From Duganella sp. CF517 (GTDB lineage: Bacteria; Pseudomonadota; Gammaproteobacteria; Burkholderiales; Burkholderiaceae_D): a stretch of DNA of 64,000 nucleotides. The stretch's first letter is position 1, and every line of letters starts with the position of its first letter. The DNA lies in contig NZ_FODC01000001.1 in the NCBI RefSeq assembly GCF_900110275.1, positions 1,031,198 to 1,095,197 on the forward strand, written 5' to 3'. The translations under genes and the position numbers were made by a program. Below the pieces are notes generated by a model, which was given only the letters and a program-made list of their open reading frames with translations, was not told the DNA's origin and made no database searches. Positions 1-7,656 of the stretch are shown here, one piece after another.

Positions 1-695
1 TCCCGGTGCCGGCCGAAATCGCCGACACCACCATGCACGGCTGGGAAGGCGCGACGCCGGCCACCATCGGCCTGGTGCTGATCGCCGTCTTCAGCTGCCT
101 GGAAACGTGGCTGTCCGACGTCGAACCGTTCGCGCTGATCCGGTATCTGCTGGTGCTCGCGTCCAGCCTGGCGGCGGGTTTGCTGTGGAGCGGCGTGTGG
201 GCGCTGTCCAACCGCCTGTTCGGCAGCCACGCGCGCATGGGCCGGCACCTGTTCATATTGGGCAGCGGCCTGGCGGTGGTGGGCGTCTGGCGCGCCGCCA
301 GCAGCACCATGGCGTATGCGTGGTCGGCCGAAGGGTTCACGCGGTATGGCAACCTGGTCAGCCTCGCGATCGTTTGCGGCATGTTGTTCTTCCATCTGAA
401 GACCATCAAGCCGCACCTGACGAAGCAGTTCGCCACCACCGCCACGATCATGATGCTGGTCGGCGCCGGCTTGATGCTGATGGCCAACCTGCAAGGCACG
501 GGCCGCTTGTCGGACGAGCTGTATATGTCGGTGCTGTTGCCGCCGGAAGTCAAACGCAGCCCCGACCGCAGCGTCGACCAATTCATGGGCAACGCCGCCA
601 AGCTCAAGTCCGACACCGATGCGGCGCGGGCGCGCGGCGTCAAGGACGGCGCGGACGACGCCGCCGATGACGACGACGACGGCAGCGCCGAATAA
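1..695 (+). CDS. C-terminal part of a multi-pass membrane protein (left edge, partial)
   Basis: The reading frame is open from the first bases of the window; the first possible start is a GTG at position 6, but no ribosome site is visible and the frame runs off the edge, so this is probably only the C-terminal part. It shows about five hydrophobic segments (for example IGLVLIAVFSCLETWL, YLLVLASSLAAGLLW, IMMLVGAGLMLMANL) and ends in an acidic Asp-rich tail. From memory, similar C-terminal halves occur in FHA-domain membrane proteins of Oxalobacteraceae; that is a weak inference, because any FHA domain would lie outside the window. Confidence 0.6.
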   Translation, partial: PVPAEIADTTMHGWEGATPATIGLVLIAVFSCLETWLSDVEPFALIRYLLVLASSLAAGLLWSGVWALSNRLFGSHARMGRHLFILGSGLAVVGVWRAASSTMAYAWSAEGFTRYGNLVSLAIVCGMLFFHLKTIKPHLTKQFATTATIMMLVGAGLMLMANLQGTGRLSDELYMSVLLPPEVKRSPDRSVDQFMGNAAKLKSDTDAARARGVKDGADDAADDDDDGSAE

Positions 696-737
696 GGTGG
701 CGATGGTGAAGCCGCCAGGCAACCGGTAACGTCGGGA

Positions 738-775
738 ACGGATTCGTGCCGGGCATGGCGCCGGCACGAATCCGT
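738..775. terminator. Perfect 15-bp hairpin between convergent genes
   Basis: ACGGATTCGTGCCGG at 738-752 is exactly complementary to 761-775, with an 8-base loop. It sits between the stop of the left-edge gene (+) and the stop of the TetR gene (-), where a bidirectional terminator is expected. There is no clear T run on either side. Confidence 0.65.
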
Positions 776-788
776 GAAGGTCGCGGCG

Positions 789-1397
789 TTACGGCCAGCC
801 GCGCAATACCTGGTCGACCACGCCCTGCAACTGTTCGCGCGTGGCGCCGGCGGCGGCCTGCACCGCCATGCCGTTCGACACCGTCATCACATAGCGCGCC
901 ATCTGCCCCGAACAGCTATCGGCCGGCAAATCGCCATCGACCTTGGCCCGCTCGAACCGCTCGCGCAGTTTTTCCTCGCTCGCCGCCCGGCGCTCGATCA
1001 GTGAATTACGAATCGGCAGCGCATCGTCGCTGCAAGCCAGCGCGCCGTTGATCACCAGGCAGCCATGCGGCTTGTCGGTCTCGGTCTGGGCATCGGCGTT
1101 GCCGCGCAAAAAATGCTCGACCACGGCGCGCGCGGTCGCTTCCTTCAACGCCGCGTTGAACAGCGGGTCGTGCGTGGCCCCGTACCGGTCCAGCGCCATG
1201 CGGAACAGGTTTTCCTTGTTGCCGAACACAGCGTACAAACTGGGCCGGTTCATGCCCATCGCCTCGGTCAGTTCCGGCAGCGAACTACCCTCGTAGCCCT
1301 TCTCCCAGAACACCTTCATCGCTTTGTCCAGCGCCGTTTCAGCATCGAAAGTGCGCGGACGGCCCGTCTTGCGGACTGTGGAAGTATTCTCTTTCAT
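789..1397 (-). CDS. TetR/AcrR-family transcriptional repressor
   Basis: A 202-residue protein of normal TetR length. The N-terminus (residues about 11-60) holds the DNA-binding domain: GRPRTFD, then a helix-turn-helix around residues 37-57 (SSLPELTEAMGMNRPSLYAV) and the usual following FGNKENLF. The C-terminal ligand domain is diverse and gives no hint of the inducer. It is divergent from an MFS exporter with 104 bp between the start codons, and two near-palindromic sites in that gap suggest it represses both itself and the pump. It ends at a strong hairpin shared with the convergent gene. Confidence 0.9.
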   Translation of the reverse strand: MKENTSTVRKTGRPRTFDAETALDKAMKVFWEKGYEGSSLPELTEAMGMNRPSLYAVFGNKENLFRMALDRYGATHDPLFNAALKEATARAVVEHFLRGNADAQTETDKPHGCLVINGALACSDDALPIRNSLIERRAASEEKLRERFERAKVDGDLPADSCSGQMARYVMTVSNGMAVQAAAGATREQLQGVVDQVLRGWP

Positions 1398-1407
1398 ACC
1401 AATCGGT
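1398..1407. promoter_or_regulatory. Candidate TetR operator 1
   Basis: ACCAATCGGT differs by one base from the perfect palindrome ACCGATCGGT. It touches the start codon of the tetR gene (ATG on the minus strand at 1397-1395), so binding would block its own transcription or initiation. It pairs with the second site at 1450-1459. Confidence 0.45.
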
Positions 1408-1418
1408 TAAAAATTATA

Positions 1419-1447
1419 TTGACAACGTGATCTCCAGCCGTCATTAT
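1419..1447 (+). promoter_or_regulatory. Sigma70-like promoter of the MFS pump
   Basis: TTGACA at 1419-1424 is a perfect -35 box, followed after 17 bp by CATTAT at 1442-1447 (4 of 6). It points at the MFS gene that starts at 1502, and its expected start site falls on the second operator-like palindrome. Confidence 0.6.
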
Positions 1448-1449
1448 GA

Positions 1450-1459
1450 ACCGATCAGT
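1450..1459. promoter_or_regulatory. Candidate TetR operator 2
   Basis: ACCGATCAGT is one base from the palindrome ACCGATCGGT and lies directly downstream of the -10 box, at the expected transcription start of the pump gene. Its centre is 52 bp from that of operator 1, about five helical turns. Confidence 0.45.
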
Positions 1460-1501
1460 AAAAAACTCAAGCATTTTTACGACTACCCAGGACTATTTCC
1501 C

Positions 1502-2746
1502 ATGCAATCTACATCCAACGCGCAGGCTGTGCCTGTAAGTCAACCGTCGGCGCTCACCACGCCCGCCCCCACCCGCGCCGCCTGGCTGGCCGTACTTTCC
1601 GTCGCCGTCGGATCGTTCGCGCTCGTCACGACGGAATTCCTGCCGGTCGGCCTGCTGCCGTCGATCGCCGCCGAACTGAAGGTGACCGAAGGCCTGGCCG
1701 GCATGATGGTCACCATCCCCGGCATCGTCGCCGCGTTTGCCGCCATCCTGGTCACCATCGGTGTCGGCAAGACCGACCGCCGTTACGTGATCTGGGGGCT
1801 GACGGCAACGCTAATCATTTCCAATCTGATGGTGGCGCTGTCCGATTCCTTCTTGGTGATCCTGGTCGGCCGCGCCCTGCTCGGTATCGGCGTCGGCGGC
1901 TTCTGGGCCATTGGCGGCGCGCTCGGCAACCGGCTGGTGCCGCCCGCGTATGCGACGCGGGCGACCTCGATCATCTTCGCCGGCATTTCGCTCGGCACCG
2001 TGGCGGGCGTGCCTGCCGGCGCGCTGATCGGCGAACTGGTCGGCTGGCGCGTGGCGTTCCACGCGGCCGGCGCGGTCGCCGTGCTGGTGCTGCTGACGCA
2101 AATGTGGCTGCTGCCACGGCTGCCGACCACGCAATCGCTGACGTTCGCGCAATTGCCGGCGCTGCTGCGCGTGAAAAAGGCGCGGCTCGGCATGCTGGCC
2201 ACCTTGCTGGTCTTCATCGGCCAGTTCGCCGCCTACACGTATGTCACGCCGTTCCTCAGCCAGGTCGTCGGCCTGAACGCGACCACCATCAGCGCCCTGC
2301 TGCTGACCTATGGCGCGGCCGGCTTCGTCGGCAATCTGATCGGCGGCTGGACTGTGGCGCGCAGCGTGCGCATGTCGATGATCGTCACCGGTCTGGTGAT
2401 GGGTCTGTCGGCGGCGGCGTTGCCGCTGATCGGCACCTCGCTGCTGGGCGCCACGGCGCTGATCGTGATCTGGGGCCTGGCCTTCGGCATGATGCCGATC
2501 TCGGTGCAGACCTGGATGTTCCGGGCCGCGCCGGATGCGATGGAAAGCGGCGGCGCCGTGTTCGTCGCCACCGCGCAGATCTCGCTGGCCAGCGGCGCGC
2601 TGGTCGGCGGCGTGGCGGTCGACCATCTGGGCGTGTCGAGCGCGATGCTGGTGGGCGGCGTGTTCGCCGTGGCGATGGCGGCGGTCATCGCCAAGTGGGG
2701 CGAGGACGACGGCAAGCCGTCAGGCAAACTGCACGCCGTGCACTGA
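1502..2746 (+). CDS. MFS exporter, DHA1-type drug/metabolite efflux
   Basis: The start is placed at 1502 (414 residues) because a purine-rich AGGA precedes it and the hydrophobic domain follows at once; an upstream ATG at 1427 would add 25 residues and falls inside the promoter. About 12 membrane segments are visible. The first carries TEFLPVGLLPSIAAEL, typical of the DHA1 efflux group that includes arabinose/purine exporters (AraJ, NepI, YdhP). Loop 2-3 holds the MFS signature region (GKTDRR). The substrate cannot be read from the sequence. It is divergent from, and probably repressed by, the adjacent TetR protein. Confidence 0.85.
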   Translation: MQSTSNAQAVPVSQPSALTTPAPTRAAWLAVLSVAVGSFALVTTEFLPVGLLPSIAAELKVTEGLAGMMVTIPGIVAAFAAILVTIGVGKTDRRYVIWGLTATLIISNLMVALSDSFLVILVGRALLGIGVGGFWAIGGALGNRLVPPAYATRATSIIFAGISLGTVAGVPAGALIGELVGWRVAFHAAGAVAVLVLLTQMWLLPRLPTTQSLTFAQLPALLRVKKARLGMLATLLVFIGQFAAYTYVTPFLSQVVGLNATTISALLLTYGAAGFVGNLIGGWTVARSVRMSMIVTGLVMGLSAAALPLIGTSLLGATALIVIWGLAFGMMPISVQTWMFRAAPDAMESGGAVFVATAQISLASGALVGGVAVDHLGVSSAMLVGGVFAVAMAAVIAKWGEDDGKPSGKLHAVH

Positions 2747-3049
2747 TTAGATCCTGCCGCGTCTGAATTCGGCCAGGAAGGCCTTGGTCTCCCTGGCGGA
2801 CAATACCTTGATGTCGTCGCCGTGCCAGGCGTACAGATAGGGCGTGCCGCCCTGGCGGTCGGTCAGCTTGGCGTCCAGCAGAAAGCACGTACCGAGCGGA
2901 TACAAGGACGTATCGCTCATCCGCCGCGAGCACTGCACCGCCAGCTCCGGCGAAAACGCCTGCCCCGGCACCGGATGGATCTCGACCGCGCCGCCGCGCC
3001 GCACCGAGTGCACCGCAACCTGCCGGTAAGCATAAATATCGCGCGCCAT
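2747..3049 (-). CDS. Uncharacterised 100-residue protein
   Basis: The start at 3049 is preferred: AAGG lies six bases upstream, whereas the ATG at 3055 abuts it. The product (MARDIYAYRQVAV... ending AFLAEFRRGRI) has no signal peptide, membrane segment or family motif that I recognise. It contains two Cys (VQCSRR, GTCFLL). It ends directly next to the MFS stop and is convergent with it. Codon use matches the neighbours, so it looks like a real gene; function unknown. Confidence 0.6.
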   Translation of the reverse strand: MARDIYAYRQVAVHSVRRGGAVEIHPVPGQAFSPELAVQCSRRMSDTSLYPLGTCFLLDAKLTDRQGGTPYLYAWHGDDIKVLSARETKAFLAEFRRGRI

Positions 3050-3311
3050 GGTCATCCTTGCTGAAAAACCGCCATGGTAGCAGATCGTTTTACGCAGGCA
3101 TGACAATCCGCGCGCACCATCGATCCGGTCGAACGACCGACGGGAAAGCCGGGCGCAGGATGTCGCGAGACGTCCTAATCGACGAGGATGGCGCAGAGTA
3201 TGATCCACGCTACTTCATTCCATGAAATCGAAGACGCCACTAGTGCGAATGAAACCTGGCATCCTTGGCGGAATGCCTGTGTTCAGGAATACGCTATCAG
3301 CTGACTCTTTT

Positions 3312-3800
3312 CTACGAAGATATCAGCAAAGCGATCGATTCGGCCGCGATACCCTCTTCCCTGCCCAAGTAGCCCAGCTTCTCGTTGGTCTTGGCCTTGA
3401 CGTTGACCTGGCTGATATCGAGGCCCAGGTCCTCGGCGATGTTGGCGCGCATCGAGTGGATGTGCGGCGCCATCTTCGGGCGCTGGGCGATGATGGTGCA
3501 ATCGACGTTGCCGATGCTGTAGCCGGTGGCCACCACGCGGCGCGCGGCTTCCTTCAGCAAGGTGCGCGAATCGGCGCCTTTGAACTGCGCGTCGGTATCC
3601 GGAAAGTGCTTGCCGATGTCGCCCAGCGCGGCCGCGCCCAGGATCGAATCGGTGATCGCGTGCAGCAGCACATCGGCGTCCGAATGGCCCAGCAGGCCGA
3701 CGTGGTGCGGGATGTCGACGCCGCCGATGATCAGTTTGCGGCCTTCCACCAACGCGTGGCAGTCGTAGCCCTGGCCGATGCGGAACGGGAGTTTGTTCAT
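3312..3800 (-). CDS. ispF: 2-C-methyl-D-erythritol 2,4-cyclodiphosphate synthase
   Basis: Cytoplasmic enzyme of the non-mevalonate (MEP) isoprenoid pathway; it closes CDP-methylerythritol 2-phosphate into the cyclodiphosphate with release of CMP. At 162 residues it has the usual length. GQGYDCHAL supplies metal ligands Asp13 and His15, and [13 protein letters not shown] supplies His47; [11 protein letters not shown] is the typical active-site loop. It lies 13 bp after ispD, so the two are co-transcribed as in many proteobacteria, and it is the last gene of the long minus-strand block. Confidence 0.97.
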   Translation of the reverse strand: MNKLPFRIGQGYDCHALVEGRKLIIGGVDIPHHVGLLGHSDADVLLHAITDSILGAAALGDIGKHFPDTDAQFKGADSRTLLKEAARRVVATGYSIGNVDCTIIAQRPKMAPHIHSMRANIAEDLGLDISQVNVKAKTNEKLGYLGREEGIAAESIALLISS

Positions 3801-3813
3801 TTTGTTTCCTTGG

Positions 3814-4530
3814 TTATTCGCCGGCGGCCAGATACATTTCGGCGATGCGGATGTCGGCCGGCAGCGTGACTTTCAAATTTCGTGGATGGCCTTCGATCAG
3901 GCGCGGCGACATGCCCAGCATCTCGACGGCGCTGGCGTCGTCGGTGATGGCGTTGGCGTCCGGCGCGCCGCCCAGTGCCCGTAGCAGCAGCGCGTAGCTG
4001 AACATCTGCGGTGTCTGCGCCAGCCACAGGCCGTCGCGCGGCACGGTGGCGACATCGGCGCCCGCCTTGCGCTTGACCGTGTCGACCACCGGCAGCGCCA
4101 GCAGGCCGCCGGCGGGATAGTCGCCAACGCCCTCAATCAGCTTTGCGATCAAGGCCGGCGTCAGGCCGGGGCGCGCGGCGTCGTGCACCATGACTAGGTC
4201 GGCGCCGGTGACGACACCATCCAGCGCGCGCAAGGCGTTGAGCACCGTGTCCATGCGCGTGGCGCCGCCGCAGCGCAGCACCGTGACGCCATCGAGGTCG
4301 TTCGGCAGCACGGCGTCGATCTGGCCGTCCGCCGCGCTGACGACGACATAGGTATGCGCCACCAAATCGCTGGCGCGGAAAGCGTCGACGGCATGGCGCA
4401 GCATTGGCTTGCCGCCCACCGTCAGGTATTGTTTGGGTCCGTCGGCCGCCATGCGCGCGCCGACGCCGGCGGCGGGCAGCAGCGCGAAATAGCGCGGTGT
4501 ATCGCGGATTGTTTTTGTTTGGGCTGTCAT
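3814..4530 (-). CDS. ispD: 2-C-methyl-D-erythritol 4-phosphate cytidylyltransferase
   Basis: Transfers CMP from CTP to methylerythritol 4-phosphate in the MEP pathway, two steps before the IspF product. Length 238 residues. The nucleotide-binding loop [20 protein letters not shown] is near the N-terminus, and [11 protein letters not shown] is the family signature. The start lies 5 bp past the stop of the upstream periplasmic-protein gene, implying one transcript with ispF. Confidence 0.97.
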   Translation of the reverse strand: MTAQTKTIRDTPRYFALLPAAGVGARMAADGPKQYLTVGGKPMLRHAVDAFRASDLVAHTYVVVSAADGQIDAVLPNDLDGVTVLRCGGATRMDTVLNALRALDGVVTGADLVMVHDAARPGLTPALIAKLIEGVGDYPAGGLLALPVVDTVKRKAGADVATVPRDGLWLAQTPQMFSYALLLRALGGAPDANAITDDASAVEMLGMSPRLIEGHPRNLKVTLPADIRIAEMYLAAGE

Positions 4531-4535
4531 CTTCT

Positions 4536-5237
4536 TTATCTTCTGCGCCTGCGCTGGACGATTTCCCGAATCTCGCCATTGCAGGTATTGGCCAGGCGCG
4601 CGTATTCGGCGGGGGTATCGATTTTAGCCTGCTCCGACTTGCCTTTGTCGAATTCGGCCTGAATAAACGGCATCCACTGGCTGTTGATCTCGTGCTGCAG
4701 CGCCGACTGCGCGGTACCCGACGGCGCGTACAGCGGCTTGCCTTCAAATCGGCGGTTCAGCGCGTCGCGCACCACCTTTTCGACCCGCACCAGATTGTCC
4801 ATATAGGCTTTAAGGTGGCGCTGTTCATGCTCCAGGATCGTGTTGTAGCCGCAGCTGCCGGGCACGAACTCGTTGCCGACATAAATCAGCACCGGCGAGT
4901 AGTTCAACTTGATCTCCACGCGCGGCGCCACGCATTCGTAGCCGCTAACCCTGTCCTGCAAAATCGGCCCGCCCATGGTGGCGGCAAACTGCGCGCGCGT
5001 GACCGTCAAGCCCAGGGTCTCGCTGCGGCCATCGATGCTGCCGGTTTTCAGCGTCAACGCGCGGTAAGGCAGCTGGTTGTTGATCGTGAAGCCGTTACTC
5101 TTGGTCGACAGCACCGAAATGGTTTTGCTGATCGTGTCTTCGCAGCGGATCTGGAACGGCGTGCGTTCGGCCGCCTGGGTTAAGCCAGCCCCGGCCCCGG
5201 CGCCGCAGCACAACAGGATCAGCGCTGCCGGCTTCAT
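4536..5237 (-). CDS. Exported protein with HExxH motif, function unknown
   Basis: 233 residues with a Sec-type signal peptide (MKPAALILLCCGAGAGAG, likely cut near TQAAE). Around residues 130-140 it reads ILEHEQRHLKAY, which contains HEQRH, a match to the zinc-protease HExxH motif; the setting resembles DUF922-like putative proteases. Two Cys-containing stretches (SGYECVAP, GSCGYNT) may form a disulfide in the periplasm. It sits 4 bp after the Nudix gene and 5 bp before ispD. Protease activity is an inference from one motif only. Confidence 0.7.
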   Translation of the reverse strand: MKPAALILLCCGAGAGAGLTQAAERTPFQIRCEDTISKTISVLSTKSNGFTINNQLPYRALTLKTGSIDGRSETLGLTVTRAQFAATMGGPILQDRVSGYECVAPRVEIKLNYSPVLIYVGNEFVPGSCGYNTILEHEQRHLKAYMDNLVRVEKVVRDALNRRFEGKPLYAPSGTAQSALQHEINSQWMPFIQAEFDKGKSEQAKIDTPAEYARLANTCNGEIREIVQRRRRR

Positions 5238-5241
5238 GGCC

Positions 5242-5796
5242 TTAGTCCAGCTTCCAGTCGCCCGCGCGCAGCTTGTCGAGCCAGAACGCGCCGATGATGG
5301 TCTTGACGTCGGTGACCTTGCCTTCGCGGACCCACTGCAGCAGCTCGTCGATGGTGGCGGTGAATAATTCGAGGAACTCGCCGTCGTCGAGCTTTTGCTC
5401 GCCCTTCGTCAAGCCGCGCGCCAGGTACAGGTCCAGATGTTCGTCCGAATAGGCGATGGCGTTGTGGATCTTGCTAACGAACTGCCAGTCGGTGGCGGTG
5501 TAGCCGGTTTCTTCCTCCAGCTCGCGTTTCGCGCTGGCGAGCGGATCTTCGCCCGGATCGATTTTCCCGGCCGGGAATTCGATGAACACGTCGTGCAGCG
5601 GATAGCGGTACTGGCGCTCGAGCAGCACCTTGCCGTCGTCGAGCAGCGGCAGGATCACGACCGCGCCGGGATGCAGAATATATTCGCGGCCGGTGCGTTT
5701 GCCGTCGGGGAGTTCGATGGTGTCGCGTTGGACTTTGAGGAAGTGGCCGTCGTAGACCAATGCACCGTCGATGCGGGTTTCTGTCAGTGTCGACAT
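5242..5796 (-). CDS. Nudix hydrolase, ADP-ribose pyrophosphatase type
   Basis: 184 residues. A complete Nudix box lies at residues 77-99, from GKIDPGEDPLASAKRE through LEEETGY, giving the Mg-binding Glu residues. The N-terminal half (DTIELPDGKRTGREYI, GAVVILPLLDDGKVLL) matches the ADP-ribose pyrophosphatase (NudF-like) subgroup, which splits ADP-ribose to AMP and ribose 5-phosphate. It follows the DUF2818 gene by 30 bp. Confidence 0.88.
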   Translation of the reverse strand: MSTLTETRIDGALVYDGHFLKVQRDTIELPDGKRTGREYILHPGAVVILPLLDDGKVLLERQYRYPLHDVFIEFPAGKIDPGEDPLASAKRELEEETGYTATDWQFVSKIHNAIAYSDEHLDLYLARGLTKGEQKLDDGEFLELFTATIDELLQWVREGKVTDVKTIIGAFWLDKLRAGDWKLD

Positions 5797-5826
5797 GTCG
5801 GCTCCTTGATTGAAGCCGCTAGTGTA

Positions 5827-6132
5827 TCAGTCGCGGTGCTTGCGCAGGTAGCGTGCGATGAATCCGGGGAAGCCGAAAACGAGGAACAGACAGCCGGAGA
5901 TCGCGTAGAACTCCCAGGTCTGGGGGAAGCGGTTGCCGATGCGGCCTTCGAGTGCGAAGCCGAGCAGGCCAACGACAAAGTACAGCGCCACCATTTCGAC
6001 CAGGCGCACAATCAGCGGCTTGCGCCGCCACGTGGCCGGGACCAGCGCGAGCACCTTGTCGTTGAAAAAAGGCAGGTTGGCGGCCGCGATGGCTATCGCG
6101 ATCACCAACCAGCTTGCGACGGAAACATCCAT
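5827..6132 (-). CDS. DUF2818-family inner-membrane protein
   Basis: The start at 6132 is chosen because ATG overlaps the TGA of nuoN (ATGA), giving 101 residues; longer upstream readings run antisense-like inside nuoN. Three hydrophobic segments are visible (WLVIAIAIAAANLPFF, VEMVALYFVVGLLGFAL, FYAISGCLFLVFGFPGFI) with a basic loop between the first two. This small family is, to my knowledge, regularly found downstream of nuoN in betaproteobacteria; its role is unknown. Translational coupling to nuoN suggests a link with Complex I assembly or membrane insertion. Confidence 0.85.
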   Translation of the reverse strand: MDVSVASWLVIAIAIAAANLPFFNDKVLALVPATWRRKPLIVRLVEMVALYFVVGLLGFALEGRIGNRFPQTWEFYAISGCLFLVFGFPGFIARYLRKHRD

Positions 6133-7637
6133 CAGGTGGCGAGGGTCGCTTGCATCGCCTTCATGCACATCGCCAGCAGCGGCTCGGGCAGAATGCCCAG
6201 CACCACGATGGCCAGACCGTTCACGCTCAGGACGAACTTCATGTCGCCGTGGGCGACGATAGGCGCCGTGTCGGTCGGCTCGTCGAACCACATCAGTTTA
6301 ACGATGCGCAGGTAGTAGAACGCGCCGATCAGCGAGAACATCACCGCGACCACGGTCAGCCAGATCTGGCCCGTACCCAGCACGGCGCTCAGCACCGAGA
6401 ACTTGGCGGCAAAGCCCATCATCGGCGGCACGCCGGCCAGCGAGAACATCAGGATCGTCATGACGACCGCGAACCAGCCGCTGCGCTTGCTCAGGCCTTT
6501 GAAGTCGTTCAGCGTTTCGGCTTCGAAGCCGGAACGCGACAACAGCATCAACAGGCCGAAGCTGCCGACGGTGGTCAGCACGTAGGTCAGGATGTAGTAC
6601 ATCGACGAGCTGTAGGCGGCGGCGATGCCGGTGCGGTCGGTGGTGCCGACCACGCCGGCCAGCAGGCCAAGCAGCACGAAGCCGATTTGCGCGATGGTCG
6701 AATAAGCCAGCATGCGCTTCAGGTTCGTCTGGGCGATGGCGGTCAGGTTACCGATCGCCAGCGACAGCACGGCCAGGACCATCAGCATCTGCTGCCAGTC
6801 GAACGCCATCGGCAGCAGGCCTTCCACCAGCAGGCGGATGCAGATCGCGAAGGTGGCGATCTTCGGCGCGCCGCCCAGCAGCAGCGTCACTGCCGTTGGC
6901 GAACCTTCGTAGACGTCCGGCACCCACATATGGAACGGCACGGCGCCCAGTTTGAACGCCAGGCCAGCGACCAGGAACACGATACCGAACACCACGATGG
7001 TCGGCTTGATGGTGCCCGCTGCGACGGCGACGGCCACTTTGCTGATTTCCAGCGTGCCGGTGGCGCCGTACAGCATCGAGATACCGTACAACAGGAAACC
7101 GGATGCCAGCGCGCCGAGGATGAAGTACTTCATCGCCGCTTCGGTGGCCTTGTGGTTATCGCGGCGCAGCGCGACCAGCGCGTACAGCGACAGCGACATC
7201 AGTTCGACGCCGAGGTAGATCGTCAGGAAGTTCGAACCCGAGATCATCACCATCTGGCCCAGCATCGCGAACAGCGCCAGGACGTAGAACTCGCCGCCCA
7301 GGTTACCGCTCATCATGCCGCGCTGCGTGACGTACTGGCGCGAATACACCAGGGTCAGCGCCACGGCCACGTAGGTGGCCAGCTTGAGCAGGTTCGCCAT
7401 CGGATCGTTGACGTACATGCCGTGGAAGGTATACGCCGTGGTGCCGGCGCTGAAGTCGGCGAAGGTGATGCCGGCCAAAACGGCCAGTATCGCCAGCGAC
7501 AGCACGTAGGTGATCGACCGCTTGGACTCGGACAGGAACATGTCCACCAGCAGGAGTAGCGAGGCGCCAATGATCAACGTCACCTCGGCATACGCCGGTG
7601 CGAGATTGAACGCCTCTTGAGGATTAGGTGTCATCAT
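6132..7637 (-). CDS. nuoN: NADH-quinone oxidoreductase subunit N
   Basis: Antiporter-like proton-pumping subunit of the Complex I membrane arm, 501 residues with about 14 membrane helices. The proton-antiporter (Mrp-type) core is seen in LAYSTIAQIGFVLLGLLAGV and in the broken-helix region with conserved Lys residues (GLAFKLGAVPFHMWVPDVYEG). It lies 19 bp after nuoM and overlaps the start of the DUF2818 gene by 4 bp. Confidence 0.97.
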   Translation of the reverse strand: MMTPNPQEAFNLAPAYAEVTLIIGASLLLLVDMFLSESKRSITYVLSLAILAVLAGITFADFSAGTTAYTFHGMYVNDPMANLLKLATYVAVALTLVYSRQYVTQRGMMSGNLGGEFYVLALFAMLGQMVMISGSNFLTIYLGVELMSLSLYALVALRRDNHKATEAAMKYFILGALASGFLLYGISMLYGATGTLEISKVAVAVAAGTIKPTIVVFGIVFLVAGLAFKLGAVPFHMWVPDVYEGSPTAVTLLLGGAPKIATFAICIRLLVEGLLPMAFDWQQMLMVLAVLSLAIGNLTAIAQTNLKRMLAYSTIAQIGFVLLGLLAGVVGTTDRTGIAAAYSSSMYYILTYVLTTVGSFGLLMLLSRSGFEAETLNDFKGLSKRSGWFAVVMTILMFSLAGVPPMMGFAAKFSVLSAVLGTGQIWLTVVAVMFSLIGAFYYLRIVKLMWFDEPTDTAPIVAHGDMKFVLSVNGLAIVVLGILPEPLLAMCMKAMQATLAT

Positions 7638-7656
7638 TTATACGTTTCCGATTTTC

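Noticed and set aside
3222..3869. 215-residue plus-strand frame over ispF
   Set aside because: It runs antisense through ispF and has no start context or family match.
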